The position numbers and the translations under genes were made by a program. Below, in pieces: positions 1 through 9,571 of a stretch of 64,000 bases of DNA. The notes under the pieces are model-generated. The model was not told the origin of the DNA. It saw nothing but the letters and a program-made list of their open reading frames with translations, and ran no database searches. The DNA is from an uncultured Blastocatellia bacterium (GTDB lineage Bacteria > Acidobacteriota > Blastocatellia > HR10): positions 241,643 through 305,642 of the forward strand of contig CALHAI010000006.1 of NCBI GenBank assembly GCA_937934295.1. The letters run 5' to 3'. Each line of letters begins with the position of its first letter. The stretch's first letter is position 1.

Positions 1-2478
1 CGGGACGAGCGGCGGATTGATCTCGCGCGGCCGATTCAGATGCGTCCCCTTCACGAAGAGATACCCGACGCTGACGCTCACGTCCGAGAAGAGTTGCCGC
101 TCGATCGTGAGATTCGCATGTTGGGCATAGGGCAAGACGTTCTTCCGCGAAGTCGGAAGCATGAAGGGCAGAAGCGGGCTGACCTGCAAAATGCCCTCCT
201 GGGTTTGAAAGGCCGGCGCCTTGGTGTCGAAGCGCTGCTCACCCGGCAGATAACCGGGGAAGACGAGCACGCCCTGAAAGAGCGAAGCGGCATTGATGCT
301 CGTGGGCGCGGGCGCCCCAATGGGGAGCACCAGATGGCGCGTGCCGTTGGCGACGCGCGAGTTCGCGAACGTCGCCAGAAACGATTTGTCGTGGAAGATC
401 CCGTAGGCGGCGCGAATGACCATCTTCCCACTGTTGCTCGGGTCCCAAGCCAGAGCGAAACGCGGTTGCACGTTGTTGAAATCGCGCGCGATGCCTTCGA
501 GCAACCCCAAGGCCCGTTCGGCCTCGGCCGAAAGCGGTGTCGGCGGCGAGAGCGAAGGCGTCAGCTCGACCTCGTAGCGCACGCCGTAGTTGATCGTCAG
601 ATTGGAGCGCGGTCGCCAACTATCCTGTCCGAAGACGGCCAGCGTCTTGTTTGAGCCGGCGACGTGGGGATCGCCGAACCCCTGAATGAAACTCTGCGGC
701 AGTCCGAGCCCGTACGCCTGCACCGCCGTCAGCGGTGGCGCCAAACGCAGATTCGGATCGAGGACCGAGGCCGGCAATGGTCCGAAGTTGTACACTCCGC
801 CGAAGTAGAGGTGAAAATCCGCACGCAGCGGGAGATAGTTGATGTCCGTCCCGAACTTGAAATTATGCGAGCCATGAACGAGGGAGAGATTGTCCATCCA
901 CTGGAATCGCTTCTCCACGCGATCCAAGGGGGAGAAGGCCTCCTGCCCGAAGAAGGCGAATCCGGCGATGTTGACGGCGACCTGCGTGCTCTGCGGCTTG
1001 AAGCCGAGGCCACGACGTGCCGCCTGAAAGCGCGCTTCGTTGACGAAAGTTCCGCCCCACACGCTCGTCAGGTGCGCGGCGAAGGCGAAGTCACGGAACT
1101 GCTCGATGGCCGTGCGTGAGAAGGCGTTCTGCCCAAAAGGTTGGTTCTGCGACGTCGTTTGAATGCCGGCCGTCGTGCTCGGCGTCACCGAGAGCCGCGT
1201 CATGAGCCGATGCGCTGACGAGAGCTGATGATCGAACTTCGCCAGATAGAAGCTCACCTTCTGCGAGATCGGATAATTCTGTCCTAAGGGAAGAAGCGGC
1301 TGGAATCCGGAAGGCAAGGGACGACCGGCGGGGAAGATGCGCGGCCCCCCAGGACCAAGCGGACTGCCGAAGAGCGCCGTTGCCGACGCGGCCGCGAGCG
1401 TGCGGAAGTACGCCGCGCGCAATGGCTCGGGCACGGTCGGATTCGCGACGAATGCCGCTTGCTCCCGCGTCAGGAGTCCCGTCGTGCCGCCGAAGGTCAC
1501 CGGCACGAGATCGAAATTCCCTTGTCCAATTGTGGAGAAGCCCGTCTCTTGCCGCCGCGTCGTTTCGTAAGAGAAGAAGTAGAAATGGCGATCGCGCACA
1601 AAGGGGCCGCCCAGCGTCGCCCCCGTCTGCACGCGCGTGTAGGCCGGATCCGGTTCCGTCGAGAACGCGTTCGTCGCCTGAAACGACCGATGGCGAATGA
1701 ACCCGAAGATGCTGCCGTGCACTTCGTTTGTCCCCGAGCGCGTGACGATGTTGATGACGCCGCCGGTGGCCCGCCCGAATTCGGCATTGTAGCTGTTGGC
1801 GATGATCTGAAACTCTTGCACGGCCTCCTGCGAGACCGTCGCCCGCACGGCATTCACTGAGTTATCGTTGTTGTCCACGCCGTCCACCTGCACGTTGTTG
1901 CCCCGCGCGCGCTGCCCACCGAAGTTGAGCCCGGACGTGGGAGCCGGACCAATGGCCGGGGCATTGTCGCGCGTCGCCAGCGAGCTGGTGAGGGCGAAGA
2001 AGAGATAGTTCCGTCCATTGATCGGCAGATACTCGATGCGGCGTTGATCAATCGTCTCCACGACGGCCGTGCGCGTGCGCTCGATGATCTCCGCCCCTGC
2101 CTCGACAGTGACCTCCTCGCCCAAGCGCGCGACCTCCAGTCGAACGTTCAACTCAGCGCTCTGCCCGACCGTCAACACGACGTTCGGGTTCACGACCTTG
2201 GCGAAGCCCGGCGCCTCGACGGTCACCTCGTAGCGCCCGGGGGGAAGCGCGAGGAAGCGAAATTGCCCGGCTTCGTCGGTCGTGGCCGTGCGGGAGAGAT
2301 TCGTCGCCTGATTGCGGATCGTCACGGTCGCTCCGCCGACGACGCGCGCGTGCGGATCGAGCACGATCCCTATGAGATCGGCCGAGGCCGCCTGCGCTTG
2401 CCAAGCGGCGAGCACAGTGGGACGTGTCAAGCACACTCCGAGGAAAAGAACGACCCAAAAGAGAAGCGCCCGTCTCAT
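1..2478 (-). CDS. Oar-like TonB-dependent receptor, carboxypeptidase-regulatory domain (partial)
   Basis: The frame is open for 826 codons from ATG at 2478 to the window edge, so the C-terminus is missing. Residues 1-25 are a signal peptide. Residues about 33-115 are a carboxypeptidase-regulatory-like beta-sandwich (GIVLDPHARVVGGATV, then DEAGQFRF and LPPGRYEV). Residues about 125-250 are a plug-like region with LPINGRNY, QVDGVDNND and NAEFGRATGGVINIVTRSG, typical of acidobacterial Oar-type receptors. The rest is a Tyr/Phe-rich outer-membrane barrel. The family is thought to import ligands too large for porins; the ligand here cannot be read. GGAGGGGAC precedes the start. A weak TTGCAG-N17-TAGGCT lies upstream in the 168-bp gap to rng. 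Confidence 0.9.
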   Translation of the reverse strand, partial: MRRALLFWVVLFLGVCLTRPTVLAAWQAQAASADLIGIVLDPHARVVGGATVTIRNQATNLSRTATTDEAGQFRFLALPPGRYEVTVEAPGFAKVVNPNVVLTVGQSAELNVRLEVARLGEEVTVEAGAEIIERTRTAVVETIDQRRIEYLPINGRNYLFFALTSSLATRDNAPAIGPAPTSGLNFGGQRARGNNVQVDGVDNNDNSVNAVRATVSQEAVQEFQIIANSYNAEFGRATGGVINIVTRSGTNEVHGSIFGFIRHRSFQATNAFSTEPDPAYTRVQTGATLGGPFVRDRHFYFFSYETTRRQETGFSTIGQGNFDLVPVTFGGTTGLLTREQAAFVANPTVPEPLRAAYFRTLAAASATALFGSPLGPGGPRIFPAGRPLPSGFQPLLPLGQNYPISQKVSFYLAKFDHQLSSAHRLMTRLSVTPSTTAGIQTTSQNQPFGQNAFSRTAIEQFRDFAFAAHLTSVWGGTFVNEARFQAARRGLGFKPQSTQVAVNIAGFAFFGQEAFSPLDRVEKRFQWMDNLSLVHGSHNFKFGTDINYLPLRADFHLYFGGVYNFGPLPASVLDPNLRLAPPLTAVQAYGLGLPQSFIQGFGDPHVAGSNKTLAVFGQDSWRPRSNLTINYGVRYEVELTPSLSPPTPLSAEAERALGLLEGIARDFNNVQPRFALAWDPSNSGKMVIRAAYGIFHDKSFLATFANSRVANGTRHLVLPIGAPAPTSINAASLFQGVLVFPGYLPGEQRFDTKAPAFQTQEGILQVSPLLPFMLPTSRKNVLPYAQHANLTIERQLFSDVSVSVGYLFVKGTHLNRPREINPPLVP

Positions 2479-2646
2479 GTTTGTCCCCTCCATACGTGGC
2501 CTCACCTGCCCTGTGGTCAACCCAAGCCTACCACAACCCCGCGGGAGCTGCAATTCGGGAAGGGGCAACCCCTCGACCTACGGGGCAAAGGTCGAGCGAT
2601 AGCCGGTGAGGTCCTCACACGCGCCTTTGCGCACGGATCTCACGCC

Positions 2647-4836
2647 TCACACCAGCGCGATGTCGAACTGCTCCTGATGGATGAGCGGATCGGCCGTAAC
2701 GGTCACGTTGCCACCGAGATACGCTTCGATCTCCTCAAGGAGTCTCGGATACTTCTCGCGCAGCACGTGCGCGACTTCGGGATGAACGCGCAGGATGGCC
2801 TCTTTGCCCTCTTCGACCTCTTGCGCGAGGGCCATGCGTTTGGCCTCATCCAAGATCTCCAAGCAGACCGTCTGCGGCGACTTCACCAACCCGCTGCCAT
2901 GACAATAAGGGCAAGGCTCGCAGAGCGTCCGTTCGAGGCTTTGCTTGACGCGCTTGCGCGTGATGGCGACCAAACCGAAGTCGTTGAACTGAAGGATCTT
3001 CGTCGGCGCGCGATCCTTCCGCAGCTCCTCCTCCAGCACCTGCATGACCTTCTGCCGATTCTTCCGCTCCTCCATATCGATGAAGTCGAGGACGATGATC
3101 CCGCCCAGATCCCGCAAGCGAATCTGGCGCGCGATCTCACGCGCCGCCTCAATATTCGTGCGCGTGATCGTATCCTCGAAGCGGTTCGTCCTGCCGACGA
3201 ATTTGCCCGTGTTCACATCAATGGCCACGAGCGCCTCCGTCTGATTGATGACGATGTACCCCCCGGATTTCAGCCACACGCGCGGACGGATGGCCTTCTC
3301 GATCTCGGCCTGAATACCATAGTCCTCGAAGATCGGCGTCGGTCGCGTGTGCAGCTTCACTCGATTGAGCAGCCTGGGCTGCAAGCGGGCGATGAAGTTG
3401 ACGATGCGCGCGTAGTCGTCCTCGTCGTCCACGCGAATGGCCGTGAAGTCGTCCGAGAGGCGATCGCGCAGGATGCGCTCGACCAAGTCCAGTTCCCGAT
3501 GGACGAGTTGCGGGGCGCGCGCCCGTTCGGCGCGCGTGCGGATGTCGACCCAGGTCCGGTAGAGGTAGAGCAGATCATCGAGCAATTCGGCTTCGCCGCA
3601 GCCTTCCGCGGCCGTGCGCACGATCACGCCACCGGAGATCTTCTGCCGCGCGCGCAACTCGCTGACCAGCCGACGCAAGCGCGCGCGCTCGGCCGAGGAG
3701 GTGATCCGTCGCGAGACGCCAATGTGCTCGAACGTCGGCAGGTAGACGAGATACCGCCCGGGCAGCGTGATGTGCGTCGTCACGCGCGCGCCTTTGGTGC
3801 CGATCGGCTCCTTGGCGATCTGCACCAAGATCTCCTGTCCCTCTTCGAGCAATTCAGTGATCGTCGGCTTAGCCTCCGCGCGTTCCTCGCTCGCCGAAGG
3901 TTCGGCCGCGCCCGTGCGTCCGGTCCGCCGACGCCGCACGCGCCGCCGCGCCGCCAGTCGCGCTCGAACCCGCGGCGAGCGCACCGACGCCTCCCCATCC
4001 GGAAGCGGCGGATCGCTCGAAGCAGATTCTTCAGACGTAACGCGTGTGTCCGCTGAAGCTGCTTCCGATTCGGGGATCGAAGTCGCCTCAATCGAAGGCT
4101 CCCTTTCGGACATCGGCGAGCTCTCGGTTGGTGGCTGATCCGGTGGTTCATCGTCCACAATCCGCTGTCGTCGTGAGGAGGCACTGAGCTGTCCCTGAAA
4201 CGAGCCGACGCGCGGTGCCTGCTCTTCCGAAGGCGTGAGCTCTGGGGTCTCCGCGCGTTCTTCGCACGTCAGCTCAACGCGCTCTTCTTCGGCATGTAAC
4301 GCCTCGGTGATCTTCTCATCGAAGATCGCCTCCTTCAAGTCCACCTCGGGGACGATCGCGCCTTCCTCACCCGCTTCAGCCGAAGGCAACTCCTGAACTA
4401 AACCCTCGACGAAAGCCTCCAGCTCGCGCTCCGGCTCCGAGGGCGCTGCCTTTTGCGGCTCGCGCGCATGCTCAAAGGTCGCGGCGGGCGGCTCCGCTAA
4501 CGCCTCGAGGATCTCCTCCACCTCATCTCCCGCTTTGGACTTGCGTCCGACCGACGGAGCGACCGGCGGCTCGACGGCCAACTCGAACTCAATGTCCAGA
4601 TCCTCCATGTCAATGACATCGGAGACGTAGAGGAAGGCATCTCGCTCCAGGCCGATGTCCACGAAGGCCGATTGCATGCCCGGCAGGACGCGCGTCACGC
4701 GCCCCTTGTAGATGTTGCCGACAATCCCCTGGCTTTCGCCGACCCGCTCGACATAGTATTCGGTGAGTACGCCGTCTTCGAGGATGGCGATCTTCCGTTC
4801 GAAGTTGTTGGAACTGATGATCATCTCCTTCGCCAT
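2647..4836 (-). CDS. rng: Ribonuclease E/G family endoribonuclease with a large insertion in the S1 domain
   Basis: This is a 729-aa RNase E/G, an endonuclease for rRNA maturation and mRNA turnover. The N-terminal S1 domain starts normally (VGNIYKGRVTRVLPGMQSAF, FLYVSDV, residues 38-74). It is then interrupted by about 245 residues (78-324) of acidic, Pro/Ser/Glu-rich sequence ending in an Arg-rich patch (about 289-308), and resumes at ITELLEEGQEILVQ. The catalytic core carries VAIDVNTGKFVGR and LDFIDMEERKNR, with the metal-binding Asp residues, and the zinc-link CEPCPYCHGSG. It is the last gene of the mreBCD-mrdA-rodA strand block, the same neighbourhood rng has in many bacteria. Rng and Rne cannot be separated here; there is no C-terminal scaffold. 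Confidence 0.93.
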   Translation of the reverse strand: MAKEMIISSNNFERKIAILEDGVLTEYYVERVGESQGIVGNIYKGRVTRVLPGMQSAFVDIGLERDAFLYVSDVIDMEDLDIEFELAVEPPVAPSVGRKSKAGDEVEEILEALAEPPAATFEHAREPQKAAPSEPERELEAFVEGLVQELPSAEAGEEGAIVPEVDLKEAIFDEKITEALHAEEERVELTCEERAETPELTPSEEQAPRVGSFQGQLSASSRRQRIVDDEPPDQPPTESSPMSEREPSIEATSIPESEAASADTRVTSEESASSDPPLPDGEASVRSPRVRARLAARRRVRRRRTGRTGAAEPSASEERAEAKPTITELLEEGQEILVQIAKEPIGTKGARVTTHITLPGRYLVYLPTFEHIGVSRRITSSAERARLRRLVSELRARQKISGGVIVRTAAEGCGEAELLDDLLYLYRTWVDIRTRAERARAPQLVHRELDLVERILRDRLSDDFTAIRVDDEDDYARIVNFIARLQPRLLNRVKLHTRPTPIFEDYGIQAEIEKAIRPRVWLKSGGYIVINQTEALVAIDVNTGKFVGRTNRFEDTITRTNIEAAREIARQIRLRDLGGIIVLDFIDMEERKNRQKVMQVLEEELRKDRAPTKILQFNDFGLVAITRKRVKQSLERTLCEPCPYCHGSGLVKSPQTVCLEILDEAKRMALAQEVEEGKEAILRVHPEVAHVLREKYPRLLEEIEAYLGGNVTVTADPLIHQEQFDIALV

Positions 4837-4946
4837 CGCCGAACTCCCTCCGCGTGAGGATCTCGCCGCCGATACCCGCTTTGACCCGCTCCCTCACAGA
4901 AGCAGGCCCCATATCTGTCCTCCATATCCCCTCGCCATCGGCGGCG

Positions 4947-6074
4947 TCAATTCACATACCGATGCAACCGCACGTTGGCGATCAGCCCCAGGCCGATGAA
5001 TGTGGCGATGAGGGCCGATCCGCCGTAGCTCATCAGCGGCAGCGGGATGCCGATGACGGGCACAAGCCCTACGATCATGCCGAGGTTCATGAGGATGTGA
5101 AAACTCAGCAAGGCGACGACCCCTGTGACGAGCAATGTGCCCACCGAATCCCGCGCCAATTTCGCATGATTGAGCGCCCGCAGTAAGAGGAACGCGTACA
5201 GCACGAGGACGCCCAACATGCCCAAGAATCCCAATTCCTCGGCCACAACGGCCGCGATGAAGTCCGTATAGGCTTTTGGCAGAAAGCGCAATCGGCTTTG
5301 CGTCCCACGAAAGAGACCGCGTCCGGTGAGCCCGCCGGAGCCCACGGCGATCATGGATTGATAGGTCTGATACCCGTAGCCGCGACGATCGGCGCGCTCC
5401 GGGTGAAAGATCACTTCGATCCGCTGCACCTGATACGGCTTCAAGACCTGATAGCGGAAATACCATCCAAGGCTCAGCGCGACGGCCACACCCACGACGC
5501 CGGCCGCGATGACGCGCGGGCGCAACCCGGCGACAAAGAGCATGCCGCCCAAGATCGGGAAGAACGTGAGGGCCGTCCCCACATCCGGCTCCAGCAGGAT
5601 CAGGAGGATCGGTGCTCCGGCGATCCCCGATGCAATGAGGACCTCGCGCATCGTCAGATATGGGTGTTTCTCTCGCCGATGCTCTTCCCATCGCTCGGCT
5701 AAAAAGAGCGCGAGCAGGAGGATCGTGCCGATCTTGGCGAATTCCGAGGGCTGAATGTTGAAGCGCCCGATGCCCAGCCAAGCTTTCGTCCCATAGACCT
5801 CTTGTCCAAAGAGCAGGACCAGAACCAGCAGGAACAGAGAGAGGCCGTAGATGAAGGGAGCCGCTTCGACGATCCGATGATAGTCTATCGTAGCCGTCAC
5901 GAACATGGCCACAAGGGCGATGCCCAACCACAGCAATTGCCGCTTCCAGAAAACCTCTTGCGGTTGCGAGCTATAGATCTCCAGCGCGCCCAGCAGCGCC
6001 AACACCAGCGCTCCACCAAGCAGCCACCAATCGAAATCGAGAAGAAAGCGCCGTTTCTGTCGGTGCGTGATCAT
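4947..6074 (-). CDS. rodA: Rod shape-determining peptidoglycan glycosyltransferase RodA
   Basis: This 375-aa polytopic protein belongs to the FtsW/RodA/SpoVE (SEDS) family, which polymerises lipid II with a class B PBP during lateral wall growth. About ten hydrophobic segments are visible. Diagnostic stretches are GTKAWLGIG near residue 115, LLLEPDVGTALTF near 160, and the C-terminal GIPLPLMSYGGSALI. Its ATG overlaps the mrdA stop by 4 bases (ATGA), so it is translationally coupled to its partner PBP2. This coupling, together with mreBCD upstream, favours RodA over FtsW. Confidence 0.95.
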   Translation of the reverse strand: MITHRQKRRFLLDFDWWLLGGALVLALLGALEIYSSQPQEVFWKRQLLWLGIALVAMFVTATIDYHRIVEAAPFIYGLSLFLLVLVLLFGQEVYGTKAWLGIGRFNIQPSEFAKIGTILLLALFLAERWEEHRREKHPYLTMREVLIASGIAGAPILLILLEPDVGTALTFFPILGGMLFVAGLRPRVIAAGVVGVAVALSLGWYFRYQVLKPYQVQRIEVIFHPERADRRGYGYQTYQSMIAVGSGGLTGRGLFRGTQSRLRFLPKAYTDFIAAVVAEELGFLGMLGVLVLYAFLLLRALNHAKLARDSVGTLLVTGVVALLSFHILMNLGMIVGLVPVIGIPLPLMSYGGSALIATFIGLGLIANVRLHRYVN

Positions 6075-8047
6075 CGTCGGCCCATCTGCGGTTCCCCCGC
6101 AGGCAAACGGCGTCGGGTCGCCTCCAGCGCCACGGGCGCAACCCGTGGCGAGCGCTCGGGCGAGGGGGATTCGGACGCCGGAGAGACGGCTGCCGCGACC
6201 TCGCTCGCCCGCCCGTACTTCTCCTTGTACGTCTCGTAGAGGACGCGCGCCACCGGCGCGCTGAATCGTCCACCGAACCCCACATTCTCGATGAGCACGA
6301 CGACAGCGATCTGCGGGTTATCGCGTGGCGCGAAGCTCACGAACCACGCATGATCCTTCAGGTGAGCCGCTCCGGCCGCTCGTTCCTTGGCGACGACTTG
6401 CGCCGTCCCCGTCTTGCCCGAGACATCTAAGCCCACAACGCGCGCAGCCCCGCCCGTTCCCCCACCCTCATTCACCACCCCCCACATCGCCGAACGAATC
6501 GCCTCGACCGTCTGCTTCCTGAACGGCACAACGAGCGGGCGATCCGCTGTGTAGACCGTGCCGGCCGGCCCAAGCGCTTCTTTGAAGACATGCGGCGTAT
6601 GGAAGACACCCCCGACGGCGATCCCTCCAATCGCGCGGAGAAGCTGCAGCGGCGAGATCGCCACCGATCCCTGCCCGATCGAGGCGATCACCGTGTCGAA
6701 GTCCCTCCAGCGCGGATCACGCGGATTGAATCTCGCCTTGAGCGCGCGACTGGGCACGAATCCGGCCACCTCATCCGGCAGATCAATGCCCGTGCGCTGC
6801 CCTAATCCGAATCGCTTCACCCACTGTTCCATGCGAGCAATGCCGAGCCGAAGCCCCAACCGATAGAAATACCCGTCGCAGGAGACGACGATCGCCCGAT
6901 GCAGATCCGGCATCCCGTGCGATCCGAGACATCGCACGAAGCGATTGCCCACTTGAAGTCCCCGACCGCAAGGGAGTGTCGAACGCTCGGGCGTAATGAG
7001 TCCTTCCTCCAAAGCCGCTGTGGCGACGAAGATCTTCCACGTCGACCCTGTCGGATAGATGCCTTGAATCGCGCGGTTGTAGAGCGGCCGCTCCGGATCA
7101 GCGAGCAATTGGCGATATTCAGCCCGTCCCTCGGGCGTGTTGATCCGTTGCGAGAAGAGCGAGGGATCGTAGGCCGGATGACTGACCAGAGCCAGAATCT
7201 CGCCGTTTTGCGGATTCAGGGCGATGATGGCGCCGCGCCGCCCGCCAAGCTGTTCCTCGGCAACCCGTTGCAGGTCCAGATCAATCGTCAGTTTGATATC
7301 GTGCCCGGGGATCGGATCCACGCGCTCGATCTCTCCGACCTCATGCCCGGTGCTGTCCACGATCACGCGCCGATAGCCATCGCGCCCCCGCAGCAGACGA
7401 TCGTAGATCAGCTCCACACCGGCGCGCCCGATCAGATCGCCGGGGCGATAGCCTTGGAACTCGGGCCGAGCCAGTTGCTCGCGAGAGACCTCCCCCACGT
7501 AGCCGAGCACATGTGCGAGCAAGGTCCCGTAGGGATACCGGCGCTGCGGCTGCTCCATGATGTCCAACTCCGGATATTCGACTTGCCGCGCGCGGACCCA
7601 GGCGACCTCTTGCAGCGTCGCGTTCTCCTTGAGAACGACCGGATAATAGGCCGGCTGTGCGCTCATCGCCTCCAAGCGCTGCCGCACGCTCTCGCGATCG
7701 AGCGCCAAACCTTGAGCGATCAGTTCCTCCACCAGCTCCTGCGGCTTCCGCCCTCGAGCGCGCAACTCCTCGCGATTCAGGATGATGCTGAGCGTCGGAC
7801 GATTGTCCACGATGACGCGCCCGTGCCGATCCAAGATCGCCCCTCGGGGTGCGGGGATCGGAATCAGGCGAATGCGGTTGTTCTCGGCCGCTCGCAAGTA
7901 TTTCTCATGCTGCACCACCTGCAGCGACCAAAACCGCACACCTAATCCGATAAAGAAGATGAGCAGCAGATACTGCAGGAGCGCGAGGCGATCGGTCGCC
8001 GCCGCTTCTCTCGCTCGCTCCAAGAAGTCCAATCCTCGACTCGCCAT
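6071..8047 (-). CDS. mrdA: Penicillin-binding protein 2 (elongation-specific transpeptidase)
   Basis: This 658-aa class B PBP cross-links peptidoglycan in the elongasome. A single N-terminal membrane anchor (about 23-43) is followed by the pedestal domain (APRGAILDRHGRVIVDN, about 66-82) and the transpeptidase domain. The active-site serine lies in STWK at 335-338, the second motif is SCD at 389-391, and KTG is at 545-547. It lies between mreD and rodA and overlaps the rodA start by 4 bases. Length and motifs are normal for the family. Confidence 0.96.
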   Translation of the reverse strand: MASRGLDFLERAREAAATDRLALLQYLLLIFFIGLGVRFWSLQVVQHEKYLRAAENNRIRLIPIPAPRGAILDRHGRVIVDNRPTLSIILNREELRARGRKPQELVEELIAQGLALDRESVRQRLEAMSAQPAYYPVVLKENATLQEVAWVRARQVEYPELDIMEQPQRRYPYGTLLAHVLGYVGEVSREQLARPEFQGYRPGDLIGRAGVELIYDRLLRGRDGYRRVIVDSTGHEVGEIERVDPIPGHDIKLTIDLDLQRVAEEQLGGRRGAIIALNPQNGEILALVSHPAYDPSLFSQRINTPEGRAEYRQLLADPERPLYNRAIQGIYPTGSTWKIFVATAALEEGLITPERSTLPCGRGLQVGNRFVRCLGSHGMPDLHRAIVVSCDGYFYRLGLRLGIARMEQWVKRFGLGQRTGIDLPDEVAGFVPSRALKARFNPRDPRWRDFDTVIASIGQGSVAISPLQLLRAIGGIAVGGVFHTPHVFKEALGPAGTVYTADRPLVVPFRKQTVEAIRSAMWGVVNEGGGTGGAARVVGLDVSGKTGTAQVVAKERAAGAAHLKDHAWFVSFAPRDNPQIAVVVLIENVGFGGRFSAPVARVLYETYKEKYGRASEVAAAVSPASESPSPERSPRVAPVALEATRRRLPAGEPQMGRR

Positions 8048-8051
8048 CTCG

Positions 8052-8708
8052 TCACCGCCGGCGCCGAGCCGGTCGGCCCAAGGTCCGATCCCGCTCGGCG
8101 AAGATCCGATCTAAAAGCGCGAAGAGCGCCAGAGCCGCCACCCCGTTGGCGCCCGCCAGCCACCCCACCTCACCAAGGAGCGTCGGCCACACGGGATTTC
8201 CAACTAAATTCTGCCCGAAAAGCCCATGCAGGCCAAGATAGATCAACGCGTGCAACGCCGTCGCCAGGACCAGCGCGATGAAGCGCAACGGGAAATGGTC
8301 CAACGCCACCCGAATGCTCACCCACGAGACCAAAAGGGCGACGACCATCTTGGCCAGACTCTGCGCCCCCACGATCCCGCCAGAGAAGCTATCCTGGAGC
8401 AGCCCCGCCCCGGCTCCGACCAACATCGCCCGCACCGGATCGCGCGCGAATCCCACGTACACAGTCACGATCAACACCACATCCACAGGGCGCAACACGC
8501 GCACGTATCGCACGATGAGCAAGTGCACGAGCAAAGCCGCGATGATGACGACGACCGTCTTGGTCAAGCTCACCGTGATGACGCGCGACGCTCGGCTTCT
8601 CCAAGGAGCAACCTCCAAAGGGCGACTGGCGGAAACTCGCTCATGGCGAAGCCGAATCTGCCTCCCCATGTTCTCCGAGACGTTCCCCGCCCTGGGGGAA
8701 GCGCGCAC
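8052..8708 (-). CDS. mreD: Rod shape-determining membrane protein MreD
   Basis: This 218-aa protein has five to six membrane segments after a basic N-terminal tail. It contains DVVLIVTVYVGFARDP and an LLQDSFSGGIVGAQSLAK-type loop, characteristic of MreD, the membrane partner of MreC in the elongasome. It begins 7 bases after mreC. The start is uncertain: GTG at 8708 gives the full frame, but ATG at 8669 or a later start near the first membrane helix would give a more typical length of about 165-180 aa. The 4-base gap to mrdA implies co-transcription. Confidence 0.85.
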   Translation of the reverse strand: MRASPRAGNVSENMGRQIRLRHERVSASRPLEVAPWRSRASRVITVSLTKTVVVIIAALLVHLLIVRYVRVLRPVDVVLIVTVYVGFARDPVRAMLVGAGAGLLQDSFSGGIVGAQSLAKMVVALLVSWVSIRVALDHFPLRFIALVLATALHALIYLGLHGLFGQNLVGNPVWPTLLGEVGWLAGANGVAALALFALLDRIFAERDRTLGRPARRRR

Positions 8709-8715
8709 GGGCGAA

Positions 8716-9570
8716 CTACGGTGTGGGCAATCGCACCTCCTGAGGGCGTTCGAGGAGGATCAAAACTTCTTCCAGGCGACTGAGCCGAGCCGCCGGTTCA
8801 ATCAAAATGTCATGGGAGACCAGAGCCGATCCCCGCCGCACGGCGATGACCCGCCCGATGGGAAGGCCGCGCGGATAGATCCCATCTTGACCGGTCGTGT
8901 AGACCATCTCGCCCTCTTGAACGGGTTCGCTGCCGGGCACATATCGCATGCGACAGAGGGCTTCGTTGCTGCCGGTGACGACGCCGATAGCGCGCGTCTC
9001 TTCCAGAATCCCAATGGCCGCCCCCACGCCGCTCCGCTCATCGGTGATGAGCTGTACGCGCGCGACTGTCGGACCGACTTCAATCACGCGCCCGACCAAT
9101 CCCTCCGGCGTGATCACGGCTGCCCCCGAGCGCACGCCGTGGCGCGCTCCCCGATTGACGATGAGGGATTGAAACCATACGCTCGTATCACGCCCAATGA
9201 CGCGCGCGGCAATCGTGCGCACGGGCAGCTCCCGGTGCAACTCCAGCAGTTGGCGCAAGCGCTCGGCCTCGCGCGCCTCCTCCTGCAGGCGCGCCACTTC
9301 GCGCCGCAGCTCGGCCACCGCTTGACGCAAGGCGCGATTCTCCCGTTGGACTTCGCCCACGCGCGCGTAGCTCTCCCACACATGCTCCATCCACGAGACG
9401 ACAGCATGAACCATGGAGAGGATGGGCGCCGCCGCCGTCACCGACCACACGCGCAGCAGCGATTCCCCCGATCGGGGATGTCGCGCCTGCGCCGACATCA
9501 AGAGCATCTGTGCGCTGAGCAGGGCGAGAAAGAGGATGACGACCGATCGCCCCCTCGGAGGCTTGCCCAT
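8716..9570 (-). CDS. mreC: Rod shape-determining protein MreC
   Basis: This 284-aa periplasmic scaffold of the elongasome consists of one N-terminal membrane helix (VVILFLALLSAQMLLMSAQ), a coiled coil of about 40 residues (ENRALRQAVAELRREVARLQEE), and the MreC beta-barrel region (IAARVIGRDTSVWFQSLIVN, GLVGRVIEVGP, QDGIYPRGLPIGRV). The start chosen is ATG at 9570, one base past the mreB stop (9572-9574). A longer frame upstream would overlap mreB and adds nothing MreC-like. Confidence 0.94.
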   Translation of the reverse strand: MGKPPRGRSVVILFLALLSAQMLLMSAQARHPRSGESLLRVWSVTAAAPILSMVHAVVSWMEHVWESYARVGEVQRENRALRQAVAELRREVARLQEEAREAERLRQLLELHRELPVRTIAARVIGRDTSVWFQSLIVNRGARHGVRSGAAVITPEGLVGRVIEVGPTVARVQLITDERSGVGAAIGILEETRAIGVVTGSNEALCRMRYVPGSEPVQEGEMVYTTGQDGIYPRGLPIGRVIAVRRGSALVSHDILIEPAARLSRLEEVLILLERPQEVRLPTP

Positions 9571-9571
9571 G

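Noticed and set aside
2044..4056. Long plus-strand frame opposite RNase E/G
   Set aside because: Antisense shadow of rng and the TonB receptor gene; composition is Arg/His/Asp-rich without any motif.
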